Below, in pieces: positions 33,399 to 42,123 of a stretch of DNA of 64,000 nt. How positions within the stretch are numbered: position 1 is the first letter of the stretch; every line of letters starts with the position of its first letter. A model generated the notes under the pieces. It was not told the DNA's origin. It made no database searches and saw nothing but the letters and a program-made list of their open reading frames with translations. Source of the DNA: Palauibacter sp022826685 (lineage in GTDB: Bacteria; Gemmatimonadota; Gemmatimonadetes; Palauibacterales; Palauibacteraceae); the NCBI RefSeq assembly GCF_965221685.1, contig NZ_OZ244907.1; one strand, given 5' to 3'. The translations under genes were made by a program, and so were the position numbers.

Positions 33399-34249
33399 GC
33401 GAAGAGGACGAGGAAGAGGAACGCGGCCGGGACCGCCCACAGGATGGAATCGAGCCGGTCCAACATCCCGCCGTGCCCCGGAAGCAGACCCGATGAGTCC
33501 TTTACGCCGCACTCGCGCTTGAGGGCGGATTCCGCGAGATCGCCGACGATCGCCAACCCCGTCACGACCAGTCCGAAGGCCAGCGTGGGCGCCAGTTCCA
33601 GCGTCCAGAGCTCCGGAAGGAGGAATCGCGGATAGAGGACGGCGGTGGCGAGGCCCGCCAGCAGCGCACTCACGGCTCCCGCCACCGTCTTGTTGGGGCT
33701 GATGCGCGGGGCGAGCGGGCGCTTCCCGAGGGCTCGTCCGCCGAGGTACGCCGCGGTGTCGGCGAGCCACGTGATGACGACCGGAAGGAAGAACAGGAGC
33801 GTACCGGCCATCCGGCCGGCGCTCGCATCGGCGCCGGCCGGCAGCAGGAGTCCGCCTTCGCGCAGGGGGAGCCCCAACGCGAGCAGCCCCCCGACGTAGA
33901 ACACTCCGAACGTCGTGCAGGCGGCGGCACGGATCGGCCGCTCCGAAAGGTCCGCGATCACGAGCGCGAGCACGGGGAAGAGGAGCATCAGGCCCACCGC
34001 ATAGAATCCAACACCCTCGAGACCGCCCGCGAAAACGGCGAAGGGGAAGAGAAACGCCGCTCCCGTTCCCGGCAGGGCGAGAACTCGCGTCCCGGTACCG
34101 CGCATCATCGCGGCGAATTCCCGGTAACCGAGCGCCGCCGCCACCCCCAGCCCGGTGACGAAAACGACGCCGCCGGCGTAGGTCACCAGCGCGCAGAGGG
34201 GGACTCCGACACCCGCGACCGCGAGTCTCTTGCGGAGGTTCGAACTCAT
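33395..34249 (-). CDS. cdsA: Phosphatidate cytidylyltransferase (CDP-diglyceride synthase)
   Basis: Membrane enzyme making CDP-diacylglycerol from phosphatidate and CTP, 284 aa with about seven hydrophobic helices. The family signature is intact near the C-terminus: GDLAESALKRECGVKDSS then LLPGHGGMLDRLDS (about 235-265). ATG start, 16 bp after uppS. Confidence 0.95.
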   Translation of the reverse strand: MSSNLRKRLAVAGVGVPLCALVTYAGGVVFVTGLGVAAALGYREFAAMMRGTGTRVLALPGTGAAFLFPFAVFAGGLEGVGFYAVGLMLLFPVLALVIADLSERPIRAAACTTFGVFYVGGLLALGLPLREGGLLLPAGADASAGRMAGTLLFFLPVVITWLADTAAYLGGRALGKRPLAPRISPNKTVAGAVSALLAGLATAVLYPRFLLPELWTLELAPTLAFGLVVTGLAIVGDLAESALKRECGVKDSSGLLPGHGGMLDRLDSILWAVPAAFLFLVLFA

Positions 34250-34265
34250 GCCGGACCCGGCCGCC

Positions 34266-35000
34266 TCACGTCTTCACCAGCCCGAATCTCCGCTCCCGGC
34301 GCCGGTAGTCGACGAGCGCGCCGAAGAGGTGCTCCCGGGTGAAGTCGGGCCACAGGACGTCCGTCACGAAGAGTTCGGCGTACGCGAGCTGCCAGAGGAG
34401 GAAGTTGGAGATGCGCTGCTCCCCCGAGGTCCGGATCAGGAGATCGGGATCCGGCCAGTCCCTCGTCAGGAGTTCGGCCGCGAAGCGTTCGGCATCGATC
34501 TCCTCCGGGGCCAGCTCGCCTTCCAGGCAACGCTGTGCGAGCGTTCGCGCCACACCCGCGAGCTCCGCCCGCGATCCGTAGCTGATCGCGAGGTGCACTT
34601 CCAGGGCCGTTCCGCCCTCCGTCGACGCCTCGAGTTCGGAGATCGCCCGGCGGGCCTCCCCGGGAAGCCGCAGCCGGTCGCCGAACACGGTGACCCGCAC
34701 TCCGTGTCTGACCAGGGCTTCGCGCTGGCTCCGCACGTACTCCTGGAGGAGGGTCATCAGCGCTTCCACCTCCATTGAAGGCCGGAACCAGTTTTCGTCC
34801 GAGAAGGCGTACAGGGTAAGGTGGGCCACGCCGGCCTCCACCGACCCTTCGATGATCTCGCGCACCGCCGTCATGCCCGCGCGGTGCCCCTCCCATCTCG
34901 GCAGGCCACGCTGTCTCGCCCAGCGGCCGTTCCCGTCCATGATGACGGCGACATGGGTCGGCACTTCTCCCTGCCGGACGGTTTCCAGGGCCGCCGTCAT
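34266..35000 (-). CDS. uppS: Undecaprenyl diphosphate synthase (cis-prenyltransferase)
   Basis: Builds C55 undecaprenyl diphosphate from FPP and IPP. Signature HVAVIMDGNGRWARQRGL near the N-terminus with the catalytic Asp in MDGNG, LYAFSDENWFRP, and the C-terminal DLLIRTSGEQRISNFLLWQ. I chose the ATG at 35000 (244 aa) because GGGGAG lies 9 bases upstream; ATG 35021 and TTG 35030 are in-frame alternatives adding 7-10 residues. Position before cdsA-dxr-rseP is canonical. Confidence 0.96.
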   Translation of the reverse strand: MTAALETVRQGEVPTHVAVIMDGNGRWARQRGLPRWEGHRAGMTAVREIIEGSVEAGVAHLTLYAFSDENWFRPSMEVEALMTLLQEYVRSQREALVRHGVRVTVFGDRLRLPGEARRAISELEASTEGGTALEVHLAISYGSRAELAGVARTLAQRCLEGELAPEEIDAERFAAELLTRDWPDPDLLIRTSGEQRISNFLLWQLAYAELFVTDVLWPDFTREHLFGALVDYRRRERRFGLVKT

Positions 35001-35070
35001 GCCGTTCTTCTCCCCGCTCATGCGGCCCAAGCTCGCTCCGCACGGGCGGGGGTGTCAAAGCAGGAGGCGA

Positions 35071-36558
35071 TCAGTCGATCTCCGCCCCGCCTCGCGCGAC
35101 GCGCCGCATTCGGGGCGCCCCACCGAGGAAGGAATAGGCCTCGTATCCCGCGCGCTGCATGACCTCGGCCAGGTAGGCCGTTCGCACACCCTCGGTACAG
35201 CAGAGCACGTAGGTCGTGTCGCGATCGAGTTCGCCGAAATTCCGCTCGAGTTGCGGGAGGTCGCGACGGGTCGCCCCCGGCCAGTGCCAGGCCTCGAACG
35301 CGTCGCGGGCGCGGGTGTCGAGGATGACCGCGCCGTCGGGCACCTCGGCCACGTACAGGGACGCTCCGACCATGGACTCCGGACGCAGGGCGCGCACGTC
35401 GTGCACCGTCGCGCCGGCGACCGCCGCGCCCAGTTCCTCGCAGCCGACGGCCGACTCCTGCGCCTCCGCGGCCTCCGGCGATGACGCGGTGACCGGGCGT
35501 TGCGGCACGAGGTCGCAGTACTCGCGCACACGGGCGGACAGGTCGTGCGTGCCGATCTCCCGCGCCCGGTCGAGAATCTCCTCCTTGTGGAATCCGAGCA
35601 GGGGTCGGAGCACCGGGAGCGAGGAGGCATTCTCGATCGCGCGGAGATTGCGGAGCGTCTGCGAGGAGACCTGTCCGACCGACTCGCCCGTGACGATCGC
35701 CTCGGCGCCGATGCGTTCCCCGATCTTCGCGGCGGCCCGGTACATCAGCCGCTTGAGGACGACCTGCAGGTATGCGGGTTTGGCGCGGGCCCGCATGGCC
35801 TCCACGACCGGGCCGAACTCGAGGACGTGCAGCCGGGGACGGGTTCCGTAGCTCCAGCGGTCGGCCAGCACCTTCGTCACCTCCACCACCATCCGCTCGT
35901 ACGCGCTTCCGCCGAGGTTGCAGAAGACGTAGTCGAGGCGAATCCCCCGGCGCAGCGCCATCCAGGCGGCCACGGCCGAATCGAAACCGCCGGAGATGAG
36001 GGCGAGCGCATGTCCCTGTACTCCGAGCGGCAGGCCGGACGGTCCCCGAACCCGGTCCTCGTGAAAGAACACCCGGTCATCGCGGACTTCGACGAACACG
36101 GTGATGTCAGGATGCCCAAGATCCACGGTGGCGCCGGGGTTGAGGGCCGCCCCGAGACGCTGCTGGATATCCGAGGACGAGAAGCCGTGTGAACCGGAGC
36201 GGCGCGCCCGTACCGCATAGCTCCGGCCCCGCACGGACTCTGCGAAGAGGACCGTGCCCGTGGCGACGATCGTGTCGAGGTCCGCTTCGCACTCGCCGGC
36301 CAGCAGGGAACAACTGGACACCCCGAAGGTGCGCAGCAGGGGGTCGAGAAAGGCCGGGTTCGGGCCTTCGATATGGAAACGGCTCCAGCCGGGCTCGAGG
36401 ACCGCGTCGATCCCTTCGGCCTCGAACGCGTCGCGCAGGTTGGTTGCGAGCCGGTTCTGGAAGCGCGACCGCGTCCGGCGCGCCTTGGTCGAGAGCTCGC
36501 CGGAGAATCGTACGAGGGCCCGCACGGGCCCGGCTCCGAGTTCGTGTTGCACCGCCAT
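35071..36558 (-). CDS. thiI: tRNA 4-thiouridine synthase ThiI with rhodanese domain
   Basis: Adds sulfur to U8 of tRNAs, and in rhodanese-bearing forms also serves thiamine thiazole synthesis, 495 aa. N-terminal ferredoxin-like and THUMP domains (1-170), PP-loop SGGFDS at 189-194, conserved EYC (C348), and a C-terminal rhodanese domain (about 385-495) with CCTEGVR at 453-459. All key cysteines are kept. It follows the tRNA-CAT gene by only 6 bp, so the two share a transcript. Confidence 0.95.
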   Translation of the reverse strand: MAVQHELGAGPVRALVRFSGELSTKARRTRSRFQNRLATNLRDAFEAEGIDAVLEPGWSRFHIEGPNPAFLDPLLRTFGVSSCSLLAGECEADLDTIVATGTVLFAESVRGRSYAVRARRSGSHGFSSSDIQQRLGAALNPGATVDLGHPDITVFVEVRDDRVFFHEDRVRGPSGLPLGVQGHALALISGGFDSAVAAWMALRRGIRLDYVFCNLGGSAYERMVVEVTKVLADRWSYGTRPRLHVLEFGPVVEAMRARAKPAYLQVVLKRLMYRAAAKIGERIGAEAIVTGESVGQVSSQTLRNLRAIENASSLPVLRPLLGFHKEEILDRAREIGTHDLSARVREYCDLVPQRPVTASSPEAAEAQESAVGCEELGAAVAGATVHDVRALRPESMVGASLYVAEVPDGAVILDTRARDAFEAWHWPGATRRDLPQLERNFGELDRDTTYVLCCTEGVRTAYLAEVMQRAGYEAYSFLGGAPRMRRVARGGAEID

Positions 36559-36564
36559 AACGAG

Positions 36565-36638
36565 TGGCAGGGGGGGGATTTGAACCCCCGACCCAGGGCT
36601 TATGAGTCCCTTGCTCTACCAGGCTGAGCTACCCTGCC
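36565..36638 (-). tRNA. tRNA with CAT anticodon (tRNA-Met, elongator type)
   Basis: 74-base cloverleaf: acceptor GGCAGGG/CCCTGCC, D arm GCTC/GAGC, anticodon loop CTCATAA with CAT at 36602-36604, T arm GGGGG-TTCAAAT-CCCCC and discriminator A. CCA is not encoded. The anticodon stem has an A31-G39 mismatch next to the loop and no GGG/CCC triplet against the loop, arguing against the initiator. A tRNA-Ile with lysidine-modified CAT cannot be excluded. Position 8 is U, the ThiI substrate. Confidence 0.93.
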
Positions 36639-36650
36639 GGTGGGTGGGCT

Positions 36651-36678
36651 ATCCTACACGTCGTGGCGCTTGGGGCAA
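36651..36678 (-). promoter_or_regulatory. Candidate tRNA-thiI promoter
   Basis: Minus-strand TTGCCC (36673-36678), 16-bp spacer, TAGGAT (36651-36656), ending 12 bases before the tRNA 5' end. It fits a short-leader stable-RNA promoter in the 83-bp gap after ftsB. Confidence 0.45.
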
Positions 36679-36721
36679 GCCGCCGGCCCCGGGTGCGTCC
36701 GGGCGCGGGTCTTGCCGCATA

Positions 36722-37066
36722 TCAGGGTACGTTCACCTGCGGGGGCGTCGCGGAGGCAGCCTCCCCCCGGTCTCCCAGGTCGACGAACCGCACCAGGATC
36801 TCCTGCGGCCGGACGAACCCGTACCGTTCCCGAGCGACGCGCTCGATCGCCCAGGCGTTCGACACGAGACTGTCGGCCCAGGCCCGGATCGACGCGAGTT
36901 CATCGTTACGGGCCGTCATCTCCGCTTTCCTCGATTCGATTTCCCCCTCCAGTCGGACCAGATCGGCTCTCGTGTATTCTCCGCCCACCATCCAGTAGTA
37001 CCCCGCTCCGATGAGGGCGATGAAGGTGATGGCCCGCGTGAGCCGACGGTTGGCCGCCTCCGCCAT
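36722..37066 (-). CDS. ftsB: FtsB/DivIC-like septum formation initiator
   Basis: 114 aa bitopic division protein: membrane helix at about 10-27 (AITFIALIGAGYYWMVGG), coiled coil (about 30-65, LVRLEGEIESRKAEMTARND) and the family end motif AIERVARERYGFVRPQEILVRF. The ATG shares one base with the eno stop (TGATG); eno-ftsB is a common pairing. A longer frame to 37171 is an eno shadow. Confidence 0.9.
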   Translation of the reverse strand: MAEAANRRLTRAITFIALIGAGYYWMVGGEYTRADLVRLEGEIESRKAEMTARNDELASIRAWADSLVSNAWAIERVARERYGFVRPQEILVRFVDLGDRGEAASATPPQVNVP

Positions 37067-38358
37067 CACCGGCCTCCGTACACGGCGGCCCCCGCATAGG
37101 TCGCCCTCGAGCCGAGCTGTTCTTCGATCCGCAGCAGCTGGTTGTATTTCGCGACGCGTTCCGACCGGCACGCGCTTCCCGTCTTGATCTGCCCGGCGTT
37201 CGTCGCCACCGCGAGGTCCGCGATGAACGTGTCGGCGGTCTCCCCCGAACGGTGCGAAATGACGATGCCGAAGTTCGCCTTCGCGGCCAGCCGGATCGCA
37301 TCCAGCGTCTCGCTCACGGTCCCGATCTGATTGAGCTTGATGAGGATCGCGTTCCCGACGCCCGCCTCGATACCGCGCGCCAGACGATCGACGTTGGTCA
37401 CGAAGAGGTCGTCCCCGACGAGCTGAACGCGATCTCCGACCCGGGATGTGAGGGTTGCCCAGCCCTCCCAGTCGTCTTCGTGGAGCCCGTCTTCGATCGA
37501 GACGATGGGGTACGCGTCCAGCCAGTCCTCGTAGAGCGACACGAGATCCCGCGCGTCGAGTTCTCCGGCTTCACCGGCGCTCTCGAGCCGGTACCTTCCG
37601 GCCTGCGCGTCGTAGAACTCCGATGCGGCACAGTCGAGCGAGAGCGCGACCTCGGCGCCGGGCTCGTAACCCGCGTCGACGATCGCGGCCATGATGAGGT
37701 CCAGGGCCTCACGGTTCGAAGACAGGTCCGGAGCCACCCCGCCCTCGTCCCCTACGGCGGTCGCATACCCTGCGTCCGACAGTCGGCGTTTCAGGGCGTG
37801 GAACACCTCCACGCCAACCCGAAGACCGTCGGAGAAACTCTGCGCGCCGAGCGGCAGAATCATGAACTCCTGTATGTCGACCGTGTTGTTCGCGTGCGCG
37901 CCGCCATTGAGGATATTCAGCATCGGGACCGGAAGGACATGCGGATCACCGGCGCCGAACTGACGGAACAGGGGCGTCCCCGCCGAGGCTGCGGCCGCGC
38001 GCGCCGTCGCCATGGAGACGGCAAGGATGGCATTCGCCCCGAGGCGGCCCTTGTTCGGCGTGCCGTCGAGCCCGATGAGCGCGGAGTCGAGTCCGCGCTG
38101 GTCCGAGGCGTCGCGTCCCAGCACCGCCGACGCGATCTCCCCGCTGACGTGCGCGACCGCACGGCGCACGCCTTTGCCGTTGTAGCGCGCGGGGTCACGG
38201 TCGCGCAGTTCGACCGATTCGTGCTCTCCCGTCGATGCGCCGCTGGGAACGGCGGCGCGGCCCACCGCACCGTCTTCGAGATGCACGTCGGCCTCGACCG
38301 TGGGGTTGCCCCGCGAATCGACGATCTCGCGGCCGACGACCCGGACGATGGCCGTCAC
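37066..38358 (-). CDS. eno: Enolase
   Basis: Glycolytic 2-phosphoglycerate dehydratase and degradosome component, 430 aa from GTG 38358. GREIVDSRGNPTVEADV near the N-terminus, GGAHANNTVDIQEFM, the catalytic region VGDEGGVAPDL, SIEDGL, LIKLNQIGTVSET and ISHRSGETAD are all present. GTG 38358 has no ribosome binding site of its own; its GTGA overlaps the stop of a 13-codon leader frame that has one. An in-frame CTG at 38400, 5 bases after AGGGGA, would add 14 residues. Confidence 0.97.
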   Translation of the reverse strand: MTAIVRVVGREIVDSRGNPTVEADVHLEDGAVGRAAVPSGASTGEHESVELRDRDPARYNGKGVRRAVAHVSGEIASAVLGRDASDQRGLDSALIGLDGTPNKGRLGANAILAVSMATARAAAASAGTPLFRQFGAGDPHVLPVPMLNILNGGAHANNTVDIQEFMILPLGAQSFSDGLRVGVEVFHALKRRLSDAGYATAVGDEGGVAPDLSSNREALDLIMAAIVDAGYEPGAEVALSLDCAASEFYDAQAGRYRLESAGEAGELDARDLVSLYEDWLDAYPIVSIEDGLHEDDWEGWATLTSRVGDRVQLVGDDLFVTNVDRLARGIEAGVGNAILIKLNQIGTVSETLDAIRLAAKANFGIVISHRSGETADTFIADLAVATNAGQIKTGSACRSERVAKYNQLLRIEEQLGSRATYAGAAVYGGR

Positions 38359-38396
38359 GGGACGCTTCGGCTTCGGTGATGTCTGGGGCGGTTCAT
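38355..38396 (-). CDS. Possible 13-codon leader peptide before enolase
   Basis: ATG at 38396 follows AGGGGA by 9 bases and encodes MNRPRHHRSRSVP before a TGA that overlaps the eno GTG as GTGA. Translation of this peptide could deliver ribosomes to the eno start. The alternative is that the same AGGGGA serves a CTG start of eno itself. There is no homology support. Confidence 0.35.
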   Translation of the reverse strand: MNRPRHHRSRSVP

Positions 38397-38508
38397 GCAG
38401 GCGAGTCCCCTCCCCCCGGCGATCCGGACGATCGCGTCTTCCTCCACCCGTGCCGGAAGATAGGGTCGCGCGGCCCCGGAACAAGTCGCGCGCGGACCCA
38501 TCCGCAGG

Positions 38509-39240
38509 CTATCCGGACGCACCGCCGCTCGATTCTCCCTCCGGGAGCATCGCCTCGATGGCGGCGCGGGTCCTGCGCAGCAACGTCTTCCGGTCGGCCG
38601 GCTCGGCGCCTTCCGACTGAATCGCCGGTCCCAGCCGCACGGTGATGGAGCCGGGCCTCACCCGCTTCGCGCCGGGCGGATAGACGCGCTGGCCTCCATC
38701 GAGCGCCGCGGGGACCAGGGGAGCCGGCGTCGCCAGGGCGAGGGCGAAGGAACCTCGCCGGAAACGCCCCAGTTGGCCGTCACGCGACCGGGTCCCCTCC
38801 GGAAACAGCACGAGAGTCAGCTGCTCGGCCTGCATCCGGTCGCCTGCTTCCCGAAGCGTTTCCCTCGCGCTGCGGGCCCGGTCGCGGTCGATGAGCACGT
38901 GCCCCGCGGAACGCATCCCCACCGAGAGCATCGGAATGTTCGCCAACTCCTGCTTCGCGATGAAGCGCACGGACGCGGGGAGACCCGCGATGAGCGCCCA
39001 GATGTCGAAGTACGACTGGTGGTTCGCGGCAATGATCTGAGTCCCGGAGGGATGGAGGTGCTCGAGGCCGTGCACCGTGACGCGCACACCTGCGCCCGCA
39101 AGGGCGGAGCGAGCCCAGCCGCGATTCGCACGATCCATCCAGGCCCGCCCGCCGCCGACGAGAGCAACGACCGCCGCCATGGCCCCGAAGAAGATCGTTG
39201 CAAGCACGAGCGTGACGTAGAAGATCGCCGTCCTGATCAA
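38509..39240 (-). CDS. plsC: 1-acyl-sn-glycerol-3-phosphate acyltransferase
   Basis: Makes phosphatidate for membrane lipids, 243 aa. N-terminal membrane helix (about 5-29), acyltransferase HX4D motif NHQSYFD (about 73-79), FIAKQELANIPMLS and FPEGTRSRDGQ (about 146-156). The ATG overlaps the thiL stop (ATGA), an unusual partner but clearly one operon. Confidence 0.94.
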   Translation of the reverse strand: MIRTAIFYVTLVLATIFFGAMAAVVALVGGGRAWMDRANRGWARSALAGAGVRVTVHGLEHLHPSGTQIIAANHQSYFDIWALIAGLPASVRFIAKQELANIPMLSVGMRSAGHVLIDRDRARSARETLREAGDRMQAEQLTLVLFPEGTRSRDGQLGRFRRGSFALALATPAPLVPAALDGGQRVYPPGAKRVRPGSITVRLGPAIQSEGAEPADRKTLLRRTRAAIEAMLPEGESSGGASG

Positions 39241-40250
39241 CGCCCGCCCTCGAAATGATCGAATCCCGCGGGAAGCACCGCGTTCAACCGCCCGCTCACG
39301 GTCAGCCCTTCCCCTTCGCGCGCCCTCCCGACCCGTGTGAGCGGGAGATCGAAGGCGACGGCGAAGGCCCGCTCCGTCCCCTTCATGGCGCCGGCCGGTA
39401 CGGCGAAGAGCAGTTCGTAGTCCTCACCGCCGGCAAGGAGGAGGTGTTCCGCCGCCGGCGTCTGACGAAATCCGTCGAGGGCGGGGGCGGCCGGGAGGCG
39501 ATCCGCCTCGATTTCCAGAGCGACTCCGGAAGCCGCCGCGAGGTGGCGCGCATCCCGCATCACGCCGTCCGAAAGATCGATCGCCGCGTGGATCCGGACC
39601 CGGTCCCGCAGCCACAGCGCTTCCTCGATCCTGGGGCGCGGGCGGTCGAAGTCTCGACGGGCCCGTGGGTCCGGCTCCAGCCCCCGCTCCAGATCGCGCA
39701 GGGCAGCCGCGGCCGCCCCGAGTTCGCCGGTCACCCACAACTCGTCGCCCGGGCGGACGCCGCGCCGCGTCGCCGGTGCCGCCGCGCAGCCGAGGACGGT
39801 GACGTCGAGAAAGGCGGGACCCGGCGACGCGACGAGGTCGCCGCCGAGAACCTCCGCGCCGACCCGCCCGGCGATCTCTCCCACGCCCCGTCCGAGCGCC
39901 GCGGCGATCTCGACGTCCAGCTCGGGGGGCAGCGCCGCCGCCACGACGAGGCCGACGGGGGTCGCGGCCATGGCCGCGAGATCACTCAGCGCCGACGCAG
40001 CCGCACGGTACCCGATCGTCTCCCACGTCATCCATTCGCGGCGAAAGTGGATCCCCTCCACACTCGCGTCGCAGCTCACCACGACCTGCGTATCGTCCGG
40101 AGGACGGAAGGCCGCGGCGTCATCCCCCACCGGCAACGTGATGGTGACGGCCGGGTCCCCGCGGGGGGCGTGCGCGCCCGCTCCGTCCAGGAAGGCCTGA
40201 ATGCGCGCGGTTTCGGGCCCCTCCGCGAGCGCCGGACCGGTGACGTTCAT
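39237..40250 (-). CDS. thiL: Thiamine-monophosphate kinase
   Basis: ATP-dependent phosphorylation of thiamine monophosphate to thiamine diphosphate, 337 aa. N-terminal LPVGDDAAAF with the metal-binding Asp pair (42-44), the AASALSDLAAMAATPVGLVV helix, AIDLSDGVMRDARHLAAASG and AGGEDYELLFAV. It overlaps nnr and plsC by 4 bases each. Confidence 0.95.
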   Translation of the reverse strand: MNVTGPALAEGPETARIQAFLDGAGAHAPRGDPAVTITLPVGDDAAAFRPPDDTQVVVSCDASVEGIHFRREWMTWETIGYRAAASALSDLAAMAATPVGLVVAAALPPELDVEIAAALGRGVGEIAGRVGAEVLGGDLVASPGPAFLDVTVLGCAAAPATRRGVRPGDELWVTGELGAAAAALRDLERGLEPDPRARRDFDRPRPRIEEALWLRDRVRIHAAIDLSDGVMRDARHLAAASGVALEIEADRLPAAPALDGFRQTPAAEHLLLAGGEDYELLFAVPAGAMKGTERAFAVAFDLPLTRVGRAREGEGLTVSGRLNAVLPAGFDHFEGGR

Positions 40251-41797
40251 CCGACCTGGTTCCCGGTCGCGGCCCCGGGCAACGCGGGGAGGGCGAGGTT
40301 GACGCCCGGCCAGGCTCCGGATCGCAATCTCCCCAGCGCCCGCCGCGCCTCCGGCAGCGCATCCGGCACGTCCGCCGCGGATCCGCCGATCTCGTCCACG
40401 CCGCGCAGAATGGCGAGCGCCGTGAGCGTCAGGGCGGCGGACGCCGCGTCGGCGGGGCCGAGGCCGGACGCGAGGCAGGCGCCACAGACGCCGGTCAGCA
40501 CGTCCCCCATACCACCGCTCGCGAACGCCGGACTCACAAGCGTCGTCGCGCGCAGTTCACCCCCGGGCCGCGCCACCCAGGTCGGTGCGCCCTTGAGCAG
40601 CACGGTCGCCTGCGTCGCGTCGGCCAGCCGCCGGGCCGCGGCCGGGGCATCCCCGCGCACTTCGCCGACGGAGGTTCCGAGCAGCCGGGCCATCTCGCCG
40701 GGATGCGGCGTCAGGAGGACGGATCGCCGCGGAGCCGGCGGACCGAACGGCGCCCCTCCCTCCGCCGCCTTCGCCGAGAGCACGTTCAGGGCGTCCGCGT
40801 CGATGACCAGCGGGACGGACCCGACCTCCAGTACGCGCTGCATCAACGCTGTTCGCTCCGGCCCCGTTCCCAGACCCGGTCCGACCGCGACCGCACCGGC
40901 CCAGCTCAGCGCCGACCGCACCGCTTCGGACGTGGACCAGTCCACGAATACGGCCTCCGGCACGCTGGTCTGCACGACCTCCCGGTTCTCCGGGGCGCTC
41001 ACGACGCGCACGATGCCGGCCCCCGCCCGGATCGCCGCGCGCGCCGCAAGCACCACGGCCCCGGCCATGCCCCGCTCCCCGCCGACGATCGCGAGATAGC
41101 CCGCGTCGCCCTTGTGGCCGTCCGCGGGCCGCGCCCCGAGCAAGCCGGCCACCCACGCCGCCGTCACCGCCCGCGCCGACGGCGGCGCAGCCGGTGGCGG
41201 AAAGCCGATTTCAACGGAGACAAGGTCGCCGATGCGTTCGCGAGCCGGGAACTTCAGAAGGCCCATTTTCGGCCAGCCGAAGGTGACGGTCAGGTCGGCC
41301 CGAATCGCGGCACCCGGCACGCGGCCCGTCGTAAAGTTCACGCCGCTGGGACCATCCGCGGAGACCACGGCGACCCGGGCGGCGTTCACGCGCCCGATCA
41401 TCCTCGCCTGGGGCGGACGCGGCGCCGACGTCAGGCCCGTCCCCAGGATGCCGTCGATGACGATGTCCGCCGCTGCAAGTTCCCGATCCAGCGCTTCCGA
41501 CGGCTCGAGCGTCAGTTCCCAGCCCGCGAGGACATCCGGATCCGGGGCGCGGCTCCCGCACTGGACGAAGCCGACGGATCGCCCCCAGGCGGAAAGAGTC
41601 CTTCCGGCCACGAGGGCGTCGGCGCCGTTGTGGCCGCTTCCCGCGAGCACCGCAACACGGCCGGCCGGGAACCGTTCGTGCACGTGCCTCGCCAGCGCGC
41701 GTCCGGCGTTTTCGATCAGCGCGCGTTCGGGTATCGCCCCCGATTCGACGGCGACGCGATCGATCTCCGCCATCTCGGCCGCGGTGGGTAGCCACAC
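40247..41797 (-). CDS. nnr: Bifunctional NAD(P)HX epimerase / ADP-dependent dehydratase
   Basis: Repairs hydrated NAD(P)H, 516 aa from GTG 41797. N-terminal NnrE (YjeF_N) domain about 1-205 and C-terminal NnrD (YjeF_C) domain about 215-510 with LLTPHPGEMARLL, VVIDADALNVLS and ASGGMGDVLTGVCGA. In NnrE the usual GNNGGDG loop reads GSGHNGADALVAGR, a clear departure. The start is uncertain: GTG 41797 has GGGAG directly against it, and ATG 41938 would overlap the upstream gene by 44 bp. Confidence 0.9.
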   Translation of the reverse strand: MWLPTAAEMAEIDRVAVESGAIPERALIENAGRALARHVHERFPAGRVAVLAGSGHNGADALVAGRTLSAWGRSVGFVQCGSRAPDPDVLAGWELTLEPSEALDRELAAADIVIDGILGTGLTSAPRPPQARMIGRVNAARVAVVSADGPSGVNFTTGRVPGAAIRADLTVTFGWPKMGLLKFPARERIGDLVSVEIGFPPPAAPPSARAVTAAWVAGLLGARPADGHKGDAGYLAIVGGERGMAGAVVLAARAAIRAGAGIVRVVSAPENREVVQTSVPEAVFVDWSTSEAVRSALSWAGAVAVGPGLGTGPERTALMQRVLEVGSVPLVIDADALNVLSAKAAEGGAPFGPPAPRRSVLLTPHPGEMARLLGTSVGEVRGDAPAAARRLADATQATVLLKGAPTWVARPGGELRATTLVSPAFASGGMGDVLTGVCGACLASGLGPADAASAALTLTALAILRGVDEIGGSAADVPDALPEARRALGRLRSGAWPGVNLALPALPGAATGNQVG

Positions 41798-41894
41798 CTC
41801 CCGCGCGGCACAGCGCCACCAGTCCGCTGACGGGAAGGCAGGAGCCCGGCTGGCGGGACTCCGCGCGGTATCGACGGAGTCTCCGCCGGAGAGG

Positions 41895-42092
41895 TTACTT
41901 GTAGGACTGCTGGACGTTGCGTCCGAAGCTGATCTCACCGTTGTCGATCCGGATGTTGAACCCGCAGTCGGGGTTCGAGCAGACCCATGCCTTGTACCGG
42001 ATCGGCGCCCCGTCGCGTCCGTAGTCCGAAAGCGGGAGCAGGACCCCCTTCGTGCAACTCAAGCACTCCGTGAACGGCCCCGAATCGGCCAC
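41895..42092 (-). CDS. Small zinc-ribbon protein, function unknown
   Basis: 65 aa from GTG 42092, which follows a GGAGGGGGTGA ribosome binding region. Two Cys pairs, CLSC (near residue 10) and CSNPDC (near 38), suggest a single zinc ribbon, followed by GFNIRIDNGEI and a conserved-looking RNVQQSYK tail. No named family. It sits between the Minf_1886 gene and nnr. Confidence 0.75.
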   Translation of the reverse strand: MADSGPFTECLSCTKGVLLPLSDYGRDGAPIRYKAWVCSNPDCGFNIRIDNGEISFGRNVQQSYK

Positions 42093-42123
42093 GCGCTCAC
42101 CCCCTCCCCTTCCAGTTCCTCCC

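Noticed and set aside
32232..33770. 512-codon reading of dxr
   Set aside because: The extra N-terminus is cdsA in another frame; GTG 33398 begins right at the nucleotide-binding motif.
36602..36627. Initiator tRNA-fMet identity for the CAT tRNA
   Set aside because: The stem next to the anticodon loop lacks the GGG/CCC pairs of initiator tRNAs, and the first acceptor pair is matched.
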